DNA of 64,000 bases from Aurelia coerulea (GCA_039566865.1 CM076948.1:10241001-10305000), one strand, 5' to 3'. Shown: positions 17,918 through 30,583, counted from the stretch's first letter. Numbers and translations are program-made. Notes: a model not told the origin generated them from the sequence alone.

Positions 17918-19192
17918 GTGAGTATTTTCTCATTCTTAAAAATAATTTGTGATTTTCCCATTACTTCTCTGTCTGTCTTCAAACATCATCACTAGCCTCA
18001 CTACAATTTGTTTAAGAAAACAAAAAAAGACAACCGTGTTGTGTTTTTCAATATATTTTATGTGAGAGATATATTTGGTAGAATTGTATTAGATATATTT
18101 GGTAGAATTGAGCCTTATGTGAGAGAAATTGAGCTCACAACTACATTCAATAAACGACTGTGTGGCAAGATGTCCTTGGAAATTTCCTAGGTCTATAAGA
18201 AACTAATACTTGGACAGCTGAAAAGTTCAGAACTCTAGCACTAATTTCTGAAAGAGCTACACAACTTTTAAAGCTAAATTCAATGATATTTTAGCAACTA
18301 TTTCATTGAACCCTTATTCTTGAGTGATATTAACGGCAGCAATGTGTTTGAATATAACAGGGCACCGTTTCTGCCTTGTTATTTTATGTATCAAGAATCA
18401 CATTTGTGTAGCAGCGTGAGAAACTATATTCTGATCTATGCACTAGAATAAGAAACAAATTAAGATACTTTCAGTAAAAAAATGGGCAAATTTTATCGCT
18501 AAATTAAGAATATTTTAGTGCTATGGTCTGATCCAAGTTTGTTATGAAAGAAAGGCATGTAATATCAAAACTTATTAAAGTATCAAAATAGGCATTTTCA
18601 CCAAAATGGATCTACAGCAACCTTTAGCTACTTATCTATACTTTAGCTCCTTTACACTGTCTACCGCGATAGCTGTCAATTACTACACCTCTGTTTGCCG
18701 ATATCCTGTGATGAAAAAGATCAAATTTCAAATGTTTGCTGGGCAACTCCAGTTTTGTAACGAGGACAGTATAGTTTTTCATATGGAACTATATCTGTAT
18801 GGAGCTATAATGTATAAAGTTCTCCCTTGGCCATACACAATTTTGCAGCCGGGGTTTCACTTTAGACTCACGATTTGAGTCCCTCAATTTTCGCGATGTT
18901 GCTGTCATCGCTTCAGCGAAATGTAGTTGTAGTTGTATATCAGTTCAGGTAAGGAGTGAAACTGCTACATGTAATCAGTCTAGGTCGACTTGTGAGACAT
19001 TTTGTATCGAAGAGATTCAGATCTTGTTTTGACATTAAATTTAACTTATTTATTCCACCGGGGAAATAATGTAAATGTAAAATATGCCAGATCATAAGAA
19101 TGGGTATATTACATGTTACGCTACAGGCTGTGTTGTTACTTTTTGCATTCGCTATTGGTTTGCAAACTAACGTTAATTATTTTCCTTTTCAG
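17918..19192 (+). other. MRGBP intron 3
   Basis: 1275 bp, GTGAGT to CTTTTCAG. It has a short direct repeat (ATATATTTGGTAGAATTG twice at about 18068-18112). No transposon end or second gene was recognised. Confidence 0.8.
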
Positions 19193-19359
19193 CGACACAA
19201 AGACCTACAAACCTTGCTGTGTCAAATTTGATCAACGCTGCATCAAGTTCCGAAAGTGTCTCTTCGCCTAAACGTAAACGAACTCGAGGCCCGTTCTTTT
19301 CATCATCAAATCCTTCATCACCCGCCCCAGGAACTCCAAGCTCAAAGAGACGACGCTGA
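19193..19359 (+). CDS. MRGBP: MRG-binding protein, exon 4 (C-terminal)
   Basis: Acceptor TTTCCTTTTCAG. Joined in phase 1 it reads TTQRPTNLAVSNLINAASSS, then SPKRKRTRG, and ends NPSSPAPGTPSSKRRR stop. Basic PKRKR and the NPSSP..KRRR end match the vertebrate MRGBP C-terminus and probably act as nuclear localisation signals. Stop TGA at 19357-19359. No AATAAA directly follows; AAGAATAAAG near 20299 is a distant candidate. Confidence 0.92.
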
Positions 19360-19624
19360 TTTACAGCAAAGAAGCTTTTTAGTGTGGTTTCTTGTTCCTT
19401 ATCATTAACATCAATTTATTTGTCGTTGGACAACATTATGATAGCTAACAGTAACAAGCTAATTAATTCCAACGTTAAAAATATACCAGATGAGTGAGAA
19501 CAAATTTGATATGTTTGGCGGGCTGTGAAATCAAAAGTGCGCTGTCGATATTCAAAACTACAAAGGTTAATCTGTCAGTCAAAATTGAAATTTTAATCTG
19601 TCAGTCAAAATTGAAATTTTAATC

Positions 19625-19990
19625 TAACAGTCAAATGCTATTTAGATGTGAACTTTTCGTTTGGTAAATCACTCATCTTTTCAACCCAGAAATTAGCCAA
19701 TGCTGGTGAGGGATTTTTGTGGTAGCGAAAATTCCACGTTCGGTTCTGATCCATGATTTACTTGCCATTGCAATTTGAATTCTATTTCTGAAACTGATAA
19801 TTGTATTGAATTTCAGTTTTCAATGACAGGCAAATCATGGACCAGACTCTAACCTGGAATTTGTGTTGCCATACCAACCAGCATTTAGCCAGCATTTTCC
19901 TAATTCCTGGGTCTGAATAATGAGTGATTTTACCAAACAAAACTGTCACACCTAAGTTAGCCTTGACTGATAGATGAAAATTTTGGTTTG
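19625..19990. repeat. Palindromic MITE-like inverted repeat
   Basis: The left half (TAGATGTGAACTTTTCGTTT.. to CCATGATTTACTTGCCATTG) is an imperfect reverse complement of the right half (CAATGACAGGCAAATCATGG.. to CAAAACTGTCACACCTAAG). Arms are about 170 bp. To its left, TAATCTGTCAGTCAAAATTG repeats with a period of about 31 bp (19571-19640). Lies just past MRGBP. Confidence 0.6.
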
Positions 19991-20582
19991 AATATTGGCC
20001 CTGCACTTTCTATTCCACAGCCTACCAAACATGCTACTTTTGTTTACTCACCTGATAGTTAAAAGTTACACCTAAGAAAAGACGGATCAGAATATTTACG
20101 AGCAAAGTCGTCGAAAGTATACAATGTGAAAACTGATATCTAAAAACCATTATGATATAATTCCCAATTTTAAAATGAAAATGTAGCATGATTTGCATGG
20201 TTAATTTTCTCCGTACCATTCTTTTATATTTCCTTTTTTTAAGAATTTTTCTCAAAAAGCTTTGTCTGCAATAATTGGCCATTAATTGCTATTAAGATAA
20301 GAATAAAGAAATTGCCTAATTATAATTCTATACAAGGAAATAGATCAATTCACTTGATCAGTAGAACGAGACTCTGAGCATGGCCAACATGAAAACAATT
20401 AAACGGAAATATTGTCACCAAATCTAACACTAGCCCTTTTCCTTGTTACCTGTTTTAAGATTAATTATCGAAATTTAACTTTTTAAATTTTAAATTAAAT
20501 AGTTTAATAATTTAAATTTAATTATTTGCCGAAATTTAACTGTTTTAAGATTAATTATCTAATTGTCTATTAACTACATTTT

Positions 20583-21195
20583 GATGGAAAAATTATTAGC
20601 AACAGAGCTCACAGGTCAGGTGACATGGCCATTTTTTTGCAAGCAGATAGCAGCAAAATCATTGTTTTCGGTGATCTCAATGGAGAGATTTGCTTGAATT
20701 GTGCAGGCTCAATAGCAAATTCTTTGAATGCTTTCCAATTTTTCAAATGTTTCAATTCTAGAAATACTCCAATGATACATTTGTAATATGTTAAAACCAA
20801 TTTGCAGCTTCATTTTGTCTATTTCGACATAAAACAAATTAATAGCACAAATCATATCATCAGAATTGGCTAATTTTTTAAAAATGTCACTGCAAAATCG
20901 TTATTTTCAATAATGTTGTTTTTCCATCAAATTCGATGATAAATGAAACCAAAACGCCCATAAAGTTCACGCAAAATATTTCTTAACTCAAATTGAATTT
21001 GGAAGCCTGATCTCAAAAATTTTCAACTTCATAAAGCCTCTGTGACGTCATAAGGCGTGGCAATCGCACCTAAATGTGGCTACATACTACAAATTACTTG
21101 CTCTGCAACTGTGCCAAGTTATATTCAATTCTGATGAGTCTAAGGAAATTTTCAACCATAAATGGTAGCTGGAAAAAGGCCCATGTGGATCAAAA
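20583..21195. repeat. Dispersed repeat, copy 1
   Basis: Shares CTCACAGGT..GTGACATG, AGCAGCAAAATCATTGTTTTC, TGATGAGTCTAAGG and CATAAATGGTAGCT in order with 25255-25985. The two copies are diverged and show no protein. The stretch before (19991-20582) is AT-rich with nothing recognised, and so is 21196-21900. Confidence 0.6.
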
Positions 21196-21902
21196 GAAGC
21201 TTCCTACCTTCCTGGGTCTTCCAAACTCGGCGTTTGTCTGTTTTCGAGTAGTGAACAAGTCTGCTTGGCAGGTGGATGAAAGTGTGCTCCAACCCAAAAT
21301 AGAGCGAAGAGAATATTACCCATATGCACCTAGAATTTGCATGATATACATCTTAAGCTTTGCAAAAACATAGCACGCAAGTTACTGACAACTACTAAAG
21401 TATGTCAATGTTATCTATTCTGAATTTTTAGCACCAGTACAGAATTAGCATCTCCCTGCAATGCACATTCCATCAGGAATATGTCTACTTTTACACTGTC
21501 TTAAAACTACAGAAATGTTTTGCGAAACAGAATGATATTGTTAAATTAACCATTGAGCTTCTTGATGTTCTTTCCAAACATTAACGAAGTTTCTTCTTTA
21601 TTATGAACCATAAACCAGGATACAGATTACAATAACTGTCAACTGTCCACCAGTAACTCCACTAGTCATCCAAGCATTGCTTGATACCTTGATGCCTAAC
21701 AAGGAATGTCAATTCATGGTGTTAAGAGCAATCACATATGTCATATTCAACTAGTTTCACCTTATTTGAGATACTAGCTTCTCCCGACAATAGCAAATCT
21801 GAATCTCATCGGAAAATAAGGAAAAGCATATATTTTACTGCTTTAACATTTTCTCAAAGTCAACAGTTTTCTGACCAATTAACTTCAAGGAATAATTATT
21901 AA

Positions 21903-22153
21903 AGGCACTGAGTCCGCATAAATAGCGCACGCGTGACCAATCTCAACTTCTTTCAATCATAAAACAAAAGTTGTGATTTAATCGCTATTGAAATCAAAGC
22001 AAAGAAATTCCAGAGGATAATGCAAGGATTAAGAAGCCTTTGGTCTCCATTGCTAATGACTTTAGCATTATTGTGCGATAACAAAGGGCCGTCAGCAGTT
22101 TGTCAGCAAAATTCAGGATAGGGTTAACGCTCAGCCATATGGACTCAATACCT
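21903..22153. mobile_element. TTAA-flanked MITE, 251 bp
   Basis: AGGCACTGAGTCCGCAT at the left and ATGGACTCAATACCT at the right, with TTAA on both sides (21899-21902, 22154-22157). Same family as 7076-12046 and 48138-48424. The next 600 bp up to 22760 show no feature. Confidence 0.75.
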
Positions 22154-22759
22154 TTAAGCAATAGTAAGATTAAGACACCAGCTAAGTAGCACACAATTTT
22201 CCGCGAAGAAACAAAGATGGCTCGTTGAATTTTCTATACGGTTTTCCAACTTTCGATAAGATCAGAATGCGACTGCAAGATCATGTTTAAAGTTTAAAAA
22301 GCAGCAGTATCTAGATACATGTTGGAAAGTCGTAAAAAATATTCATTAACATGGCGCCAATATAGCCCATGCTCAATACTCATTAAAATAATTATTTACT
22401 TCTTCGTACAGGGTCTGAACTGAAACATATGCTAGGTTTCCGTCGCTAGAAAATCACGTAAGCTCGCAATTTCCATTTTGATTCATTTTAATAAGGGGGC
22501 CCATTTCGATCAACTGCAGAGGCTCGGGAACGTGATATGTTTAGTTTCTCATGTAATTATTCGTAGAAAATCAATGCGTGCGGATACGAAAAAGACACAA
22601 ACACTCAAGTCTAAACTTGGGCATTGTATGACAGATGCCTGTTTAAGTTTTAATCAAGAAAGACGAAATTTTACCAAAATAAACTGAGAGCTCAAATCGG
22701 AAAGCTTCTTTTGGGTCACCCGTTATACCGTGTGAATACAGCGAAGGAATGATACTTAC

Positions 22760-23005
22760 GTCGTTCCACAACGACCGTAATCTTTGCAACATTAGTAGCT
22801 TTCCTGACATTGGCATGACATGAATATTCCCCTGTATCATTCCTTGTGACTGAGAGAAGCTGCAGTTCGTTCCCTGTAGTACCCTCTAAGCTAATTCCAT
22901 TCTTCTTCCATTTGATATTAGATGTTGGGCAATCTTTTGCTGAGCAATAGATAGTTACATCTTGACCTTCGTAGACTGCTTGCGGTGAGTTCAAAGTTGC
23001 GTATA
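22760..23005 (-). CDS. Ig-superfamily gene, Ig exon 6
   Basis: 246-bp phase 1-1 exon, acceptor TTTATTTCAG and donor GAC|GTAAGT. It encodes a full Ig domain: AVYEGQDVTIYC, IKWKKNG and NDTGEYSCHANVRKATN, with the Cys pair, the core Trp and the DxGxYxC signature. It is a close paralogue of the exon at 40263-40505. It is the last Ig exon I can see; the membrane and cytoplasmic part should lie further left and I could not identify it. Confidence 0.88.
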
Positions 23006-23632
23006 CTGAAATAAATAAAAATGATATCAAAATCGATTTCCTTCGCGTGGGTAATAAATTATTAACATGTTTAGCGGGCTGTTAAATGTGAGGGACATAG
23101 CCGATATTCAAAACAGAAATGCTAATATTTAAGTCGCTGGTAAAGTTAGATGTACCCCCCCCCCCCGTCCGGGCCTTTTAAGCATTAAGACAGGGCCTTC
23201 CCTCTGATTATGTGTACTAGAAGCTCTACATGCGTGATAGAGCTCTCTACACAAAGTTAAGAAGTGAAGCTAAACCTAACCTACCGTAAAAACCCGCGTA
23301 AGAAAGTGCGGATTAAGAACATCCGAGTAGGTTCTTGCTATTTAAGCACCTTGTATTTTAAGGGAACGGGGACATGGCTATATCAAGTAGCCACTGTAAA
23401 TAGGCTAATGAAACGCCCATATTCCAAAACACCCAAAGAAATGCCCAGCTACACAATGAAATGGGACGTGCCAAAGCCTGTAGAATACAATAGATTATAT
23501 TTTTACTTTGGCCCAGGTCAACTTTTGATTATGTTGATTCCCTTTAAAAACGACTTCAGCCTGCAAAGCAGGTTCTCATATACAATCTTACTTAAGCTTG
23601 AAACACTGGTGTAAGAGCAGATATATGTGCTA

Positions 23633-23842
23633 CAATCATGGACAAAATAGTTTGAGACAAATTTAAAATTTAAGATTTGACTATTGAAGATCCCCCCTCC
23701 CCCTTATTCAATGTTGGTGACGTGCCGAGGAAGGTTCTCGGATTTTTCAACATTGATTGTGGGGGGAACGGGGGGAGAGGATGCTGAACAGTTCAAAATA
23801 TCAGTAAAAGTTAGTTTGTCTCATAGTTTATGTCCATGATTG
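23633..23842. mobile_element. TA-flanked MITE, 210 bp
   Basis: CAATCATGGACAAAATAGTT and its inverse ending TATGTCCATGATTG, TA at 23631-23632 and 23843-23844. The centre is rich in C and G runs. Mariner-type by TA duplication. Confidence 0.75.
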
Positions 23843-23877
23843 TAGATCATATGCCGAGTTATTTCACAAGTGTAGAG

Positions 23878-25086
23878 CAAGGGCGCCTACCTTGTAGGAA
23901 GTGTGTTTATTCCAAGTACTGTAGAGTAATGGGTGTCCTGTGACCCAGTACAGAGAGTGTCCTAAAACCGTACCGTGACCCAGAAGTACACAGAGTCAGT
24001 CCTCTCAAGGTCAAGATGACGTATGAATAACTTTGTGGTTTCAAATTCCGGTGTTATGAAACACGATATCAACTGTTATACGATCTGGCCACAGGGAATC
24101 AGACAGCGTGATTTTTGATTGGTCAACTCTAACAGACGTTGGAATTTGAAAATCCCAGTAACAAGAAAAACTTAGGGGTATGCAACTTTTCCTAACTCCA
24201 TTGTTCACTTTTCTCACAAGCGCGTTACACGTTGCTGTGGTCAGAGCCCGTTGCTATGGCCAGTAAACGAAACTTTCGGTAAATTGAGCTGGGGGTTGGC
24301 ACTGCTAAGAAATTCTTCAGCTGGTTGTTCGCTTATTGTCACGCAGTGTCTGTGGTCGTCTGACTTGACTTGGGATATATTTGGTTTTATTTTTGCGGAA
24401 GAGACTTGGGGCAGAGGTATATATTTTGGTTTTATTTTCGCGGAAGAGACTTGGGGCAAGTCCAAACTGAGGTAAGTTGTTGTTGAAATATTGACTTTGC
24501 AAGTACTTTTCTTCATTCAAAGTAGCATAACATAAAGGAAGAATTGGTTCAATAGCATGCAAGCGTTTAATAAGTTTAAATTCTCAATTAGGCTAAGGAT
24601 TTGCCTTGTACATGAAAGGAAACTGTAGAATTTGAATGAAGAATGCATTTGAAAAATATTTATTAACTTGGAACTTGACCTCTTCTATTTATCATGGTTA
24701 CTTAATTTTCTGGAGATGCAGGTAAAATTTCTTGAAAGCCGTTGCTTATAAAAACGTGTATTGATTGTTATTCTCAGGTACTACGCTCGTCCTCCAATAA
24801 CCTTGAGGATTGACATTTTCACGCGACCCCCTAGTTTGCACACGGTGTCACTTTTCACATCTGGTTGAACAAAGGCTTATGTAAACAATTTTGCTTGACT
24901 GAAACCACAACGGATAGAACGCGCTTGTGATAATCTTCTCTTGAGATCCTGCTCGCTGACTGGTTTATCTGCAGAAGTTGCATACCCCTCAGTTTATTAT
25001 GATATACAAAGATTAACAGGACTGGGTCGTAGGACACTGCGTAAAGTACCGTGAATAAACACACTTCCTACAAGGTAGGCGCCCTT
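23878..25086. mobile_element. hAT-like element with CAAGGGCGCC ends
   Basis: Roughly 70-bp inverted ends (CAAGGGCGCCTACCTTGTAG.. at the left) with GTGTAGAG at 23870-23877 and 25087-25094, an 8-bp duplication. An internal segment of about 45 bp (TTTTATTTTTGCGGAAGAGAC) is tandemly repeated near 24375-24460. A short relative is at 41381-41733. No transposase seen. Confidence 0.78.
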
Positions 25087-25254
25087 GTGTAGAGAGACAA
25101 TTTTTCGTCCAACTAGTACTTATAGTATCCCCTTGAACCCTAATCCACATGAAGGGTGGATTCCACCCCCCCCCCCCCTCAAGGTTTTATTTGCCGCAAT
25201 TTTAAACGACGTTTGCTATGTCCCCCAGCCTCCCTGACTTTTACTAATTATTTA

Positions 25255-25985
25255 TTAGCCAAATTTTGGTGAAAAAGTTTTGAACAATAGGACTCACAGG
25301 TTACGTGACATGCCCATATTTGGAAGGAGGTAGCAGCAAAATCATTGTTTTCAATGATTTCAATGGAATTATTTGATTTAATTGTGAATTATTATACAGC
25401 AAATGAATCAGTAAAGAAAGGGCTTGAATTTGATACCGGATTTTCTGGAATTTGTTTATGTCAGCATTTTTTGATAATGACGTCATTTTGGCCGCCATTT
25501 TGGACTAATTAGCAATTTTTTCAAGTCTTTTCGAACTTTTTCAATGAAAAACACTCTAATGATACATTTTTTTATAGATAATTACCATTTTGCAGGATCT
25601 TTTGGTCTCTTTTTACATAGAATGAATTAATCGCACAAATGACGTCATAAGAATCGGCAAATTTCTGCCAAAATATCACTCCAAAATCGTTATTTTCAAT
25701 AAAATAATATTTTATCATCACATATGTTGACAAACTGAACCAAAAACTGCACAAAGTTCATGCAAAATCTTCATTAAACTTGAATTCAACTTGGAAGCCT
25801 GATTACAACGTTACAAGGCGTGGCAGCCACACCCAAATTACGTTACGAGCTAAAAATTACCTGTTCTATAACTATGCCAAGTTATATTGAATTCGGATGA
25901 GTCTAAGGCAGTTTTCGGAGGGGGGTTGGAAAGCACCCCCCCCCCCCATAAATGGTAGCTCGGAAAAAGCCCATATGGATTTTGG
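25255..25985. repeat. Dispersed repeat, copy 2
   Basis: Second copy of the family at 20583-21195, somewhat longer because of an extra segment and a C-run (25920-25945). Non-coding. Confidence 0.6.
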
Positions 25986-26195
25986 TTAAAAAACAGCTAA
26001 AGAGTAACCTACACAACAACTTCAACATCCTAACCAACAATATTGCATCTACAAAAAGGACAAATTCAATGCATCCCCACTCGCAGCTTTGCGCAAAGAC
26101 AAAATTGCAAGGACTCACTCGCATTACTGTAAGCATATTACTGTAATTTGCTCTGTCAACAGCATCTCCGTTATACGTGCACTTATGTTAGCCAA

Positions 26196-27871
26196 AGCAT
26201 ATGAGTCAAATCTTTCAATAGGGCACAGGGAAACCCGCAAATCTTCCAATTTCACGCTTATTGCCCAATGATATCGCCGTATTCCGATCACATGACTGAA
26301 AATAAGGCTTTCAAGATAACTTTTCAAGTACCTTCACGAAAATAAAAATGGATATTCGAGTAATAGAGATACAGAGCTGGTTTTACAACGAGTCGATTCG
26401 AGAGGCCTCACTCCACATTTGTTTTTCTGCATTTGGTTAAAATCTCGTCAGGGATCGGCGTTACATCGAATTTAATTCCTTCGAAAATTGGCCTATGTTC
26501 AAGAATTCTTCAGGAACGCTACAAATATGATATAGCTTTCAAAATTTCACAGGTTACGTGAATTATGTCCAGGAATAACATGAAAATATTTGTTTGTGTG
26601 ATTTTCGGAAATCCTAGACGAATTAAAGCTATTTGCTGCGAAGAAAGCTAATGGGCCTACCTTCACCCGCAGCAAAATCCCAGTAATCGGCATTAAATCA
26701 CTCTTTTTCGCAATAATAACCAGCGGATACATTAACGAATAACTTCACCACAAATCCGATTTCTTCCCACCATTTTATCATCGATAATTTCGATAAAATG
26801 TGACAAGACTTTACAGCCTCTGCAGCAAACCGTCCAACTACCGTCGATTCAAAGTTTTCTTGTTGCAAACACCAGGAAAGCTTGCATAAAACAAAAGATT
26901 GTGCAAGGCTCAGGTCTCCCATATGACACAGCAAATTGTTACCTTTTATAATAGATTATACACCTTCGAGAATAGATTGCAGGGGAAATTTCTTTACACA
27001 AATTATGTGCTTCTCCGATGTGACAAAGAAATTTGCAATCTTTGAGAAATGTTTTAATTTTTCTTTATTTTGCAACGATAGAATGCCTCCAGGAGTGTGC
27101 AATCTATTCTCAAAGGTGTCATTTTGCTGTGTCATATGGGAGACCTAAGTCTTGCAAAACCTTTTGTTTTATGAAGTCTTGCAAGACTTTCAACGTGTTT
27201 GCAACAAGAAAACTTTGAATCGACGGTAGTTGGACGGTTTGCTGCAGAGGCTGTAAAGTCTTGTCACATTTCATCGAAATTATCGATGATAGAATGGTGG
27301 AAAGAAATCGGATTTGTGGTGAAGTTATTCGTTAATGTATCCGCTGGTTATTATTGCGAAAAAGAATGATTTAATGCCGATTACTGGGATTTTGCTGCGG
27401 GTGAAGGTAGGCCCATTAGCTTTCTTCGCAGAAAATAGCTTTAATTCGTCTACGATTTTCGAAAATCACACAAACTAATATTTTCATGTTATTCCTGGAC
27501 ATAATTCACGTAACATGTGAAATTTTGAAAGCTATATCTTATTTGTAGCGTTCCTGAAGAATTCTTGAACATAGGCCAATTTTCGAAGGAATTAAATTCG
27601 ATGTAACGCCGATCTCTGACGAGATTTTAACCAAATGCAGAAAAACAAATGTGGAGTGAGGCCTCTCGAATCGATTCGTGGTAAAACCAGCTCTGTATCT
27701 TTATTACTCGAATATCCATTTTTATTTTCGTGAAGGTACTCGGAAATTTATCTCGAAAGCGTTATTTTGAGTCATGTGATCGGAATACGACGATATCATT
27801 GGCTTATAAGCGTGAAATTGGAAGATTTGCGGGTTTCCCTGTGCCCTATTGAAAGATTTGACTCATATGCT
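26196..27871. mobile_element. Foldback element with 9-bp target duplication (Mutator-like)
   Basis: Arms of about 740 bp run inward from AGCATATGAGTCAAATC (26196) and from the inverse ending GATTTGACTCATATGCT (27871), leaving a roughly 190-bp centre that is itself partly palindromic (AGAATAGATTGCA / TGCAATCTATTCT). GTTAGCCAA is perfect on both sides (26187-26195 and 27872-27880). Long terminal inverted repeats with 9-bp duplications are the mark of Mutator-like elements. No transposase frame is present, so it is non-autonomous. Confidence 0.85.
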
Positions 27872-27944
27872 GTTAGCCAATCGAATTAACTACTGTTACC
27901 AATAAATGTTGATCCTTCAATATCAAATCAAAGTGCATACTTGC

Positions 27945-28095
27945 TCATCATCCCCCAGGGGGACACCATGCACATACGCATGCGGAAGGGGTTAGTCTGA
28001 GAAACTGTGAGGAAAAAAACCAAAAATGTCACCTTAACATCATTCGAAACCAAAGATATCAGTTTATTTCATACTTGTGTCAATCTTTCTGCATC
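27945..28095. repeat. Fragment of the 1872-2473 family
   Basis: CAGGGGGACACCATGCACATACGCATGCGG matches the GGGGGCACTCAGCACATACG block of that family, followed by the AAAGATATCAG-type segment. Truncated. Confidence 0.45.
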
Positions 28096-28263
28096 GAAGT
28101 AACTAACCATCAAATCAATAACCATTTTGGAGAACACATCAGAAAGTTCAGGCACAAGAATCCACCTTAATGAGGACCTCTATGACAAACCTGATGGTAC
28201 ATTTAGTGATATTCAGTTCAGTTTAGTACTTTATGCTCATTTATAATTACATTCCTTTTTAAA

Positions 28264-29078
28264 GTATATATAATCATTCGGCATCAGCTGACACGGTGAA
28301 ATATATTTTTCATGAGTGGGCTACCACAATTCGAGAATTAAAATGTGCCCCTGCCTGGGATCGAACCCGGGGTCTTCGTGTCAAAAGTTTCTCCAACATT
28401 CCACTGCGCCACTCAAGCGCAATGAAATGTTGGAGAAATCTGAAGTCGTTCAGATTCCCGGGTCTTACACCACGACAGAAGCCATTTTTTTTGTTTTTTC
28501 GTGTTTCGGCATTAAGCCTTCATCAGAGCCATGCATACGTATATATAATCATTCGGCATCAGCTGACACGGTGAAATATATTTTTCATGAGTGGGCTACC
28601 ACAATTCGAGAATTAAAATGTGCCCCTGCCTGGGATCGAACCCGGGGTCTTCGTGTCAAAAGTTTCTCCAACATTCCACTGCGCCACTCAAGCGCAATGA
28701 AATGTTGGAGAAATCTGAAGTCATTCAGATTCCCGGGTCTTACACCACGACAGAAGCCATTTTTTTGTTTTTTCGTGTTTCGGCATTAAGCCTTCATCAG
28801 AGCCATGCATACGTATATATAATCATTCGGCATCAGCTGACACGGTGAAATATATTTTTCATGAGTGGGCTACCACAATTCGAGAATTAAAATGTGCCCC
28901 TGCCTGGGATCGAACCCGGGGTCTTCGTGTCAAAAGTTTCTCCAACATTCCACTGCGCCACTCAAGCGCAATGAAATGTTGGAGAAATCTGAAGTCATTC
29001 AGATGCCCGGGTCTTACACCACGACAGAAGCCATTTTTTTGTTTTTTCGTGTTTCGGCATTAAGCCTTCATCAGAGCC
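28264..29078 (-). repeat. Three-copy 275-bp tandem array with tRNA-like and ribozyme-like motifs
   Basis: Units start at 28264, 28539 and 28813 and are almost identical (275 and 274 bp spacing). On the minus strand each unit carries, in order, a CTGATGA..GCC-GAAAC hammerhead-core-like motif (28503-28526, 28777-28800, 29051-29074) and a 76-nt tRNA-like segment with box A TGGCGCAGTGG and box B GGTTCGATCCC (28346-28421, 28621-28696, 28895-28970). Plus-strand open frames of 72-157 codons across it are repeats of one non-coding unit. It could be a retrozyme-like or SINE tandem array. Confidence 0.75.
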
Positions 29079-30583
29079 CGGCGGGGTCACTTCTATATAC
29101 ATTTGTATATCATGTGAGTTCCCAAAATCTCTGAGAAAGGGTGTCCTAGAACTAAGCATTCTAGGACATAGATTCCTAAAAATAGGGTAGTTTTTCATGG
29201 GAAAGTCAGAGAATTCCAAAATAAGGGTATTATTCCATGATACTAAATATCAAACTTTTCTGTAGCCTAATGTTTCTTAGACAAATCATGATCCACAACA
29301 AATGTATTCTATTATCTGTTACATTTGAGATTATTAATTGCTTCAGTGTGACATAAAATGCAATGTAGGGGTAATATTTTGAATGCAGTGATTTTAAAGT
29401 TGTATGTTGATACAGAAAGCACACAGTGAAAATTTTGCCCAAAAAAGTTAAATAAGAATAGGTCTCTGACAACATGTTATTCAAAAGAGGATCCCATTTT
29501 CAGAGATTTAGGTGCAGTACTATTTGTTGATTCTTGGACTTGAGTCACTTTATTTCAACTCTTCTTCTTCAACTTGATTTGTGAGTGAGTCACTGCTTTC
29601 TAATTTCATCCATCAATACCAAACTGGATCATTTGTCTCTACTTTTGTTTGTTGAAAAACGTTAAATCCAAAATTGAATTTTTTTTAGAAAGATTTGCTG
29701 TTTCTAAACCAGTAAGTATACCATAACAGTGTGGATATGGCAAATATCCAGTCCAGAAGATCTTGTTTGGTGAATGCTAAGGATTGTGCTGCCCAACCAT
29801 CATCCACACATCACATCATTCAGGCACGATTCTTGCCAAATAAACTGTATTCATATTGACACACAATACCACTCCAGCTCACTGTTTGTTTGGCACAAAG
29901 GTTCCAATTTTTCCTCTAGGCAGACTCTGATCTCCACTGCCCCGCTGCTTTTCTAGTTTCATAGCTCCAAGACACTCAAACAACCTTTAGGCCCTAACAT
30001 AACTTATTTTGTGTGTGAGCAGTGAGTGGGAAAACAATGCAATCAATTTATCAATATTCGGACAAGATAGGGGAAATTTGCATTGCACATGCGCAAAAAT
30101 TTCACAGGGGTATGAGGTAAAATTCGAAGGGAATGGAAAATGGAAAAGAAGCTTGGACTTAGAGCACCATTGTTGACATTTCATTTGGTTTGGAGTTTGG
30201 ACAGGAAGACAAATCTCTCGTAAATGGTGTTGAAGTCAAGCAGGATTTGCAAAGGTTAGTCTACCAAGCATACTTATATCCTTAAAAATCATTAATTATC
30301 ATTCTCAGATGATTTAATCATTCAGTTCAGGCCTAATATTAGGCCCTACTTCTTTTTGGCATTGGACCTCAAAAGAAGCAGGTTGAATGTGATTCTTCGA
30401 TCAGGCCTAACTAAGTGCGTGGAATACTCCCTGTGTCTTTTTAAGCAAGATCTCAAAAAACAAATGGCAGTTGTTTTTAATTTTAGGGCGATTTTGTTTT
30501 GGCTACAAAACCGAAATATTGATGGATGGTCCCTCTATTATTACTCGCAAAGCACAGGAGATCCCACACCAATAAATGAAATA
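29079..30583. other. Ig-gene intron, nothing recognised
   Basis: About 1.5 kb without a protein domain, transposon end or RNA gene that I can support. A GGGTGTCCTAGAACTAAGCATTCTAGGACA palindrome sits near 29130-29170. Confidence 0.45.

Noticed and set aside
20034..20130. Candidate transmembrane exon for the Ig gene (hydrophobic LLVNILIRLFLGV)
   Set aside because: A donor-like GTGAGT is present, but the phase needed to follow a phase-1 Ig exon gives a stop codon.
26698..26934. 78-codon minus-strand ORF in the foldback element
   Set aside because: It lies in one arm; it has no domain and is not matched by an intact frame in the other arm.
28296..29134. Plus-strand ORFs of 72-157 codons repeated three times
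   Set aside because: They are frames through one non-coding 275-bp tandem unit that contains a tRNA-like segment on the other strand.
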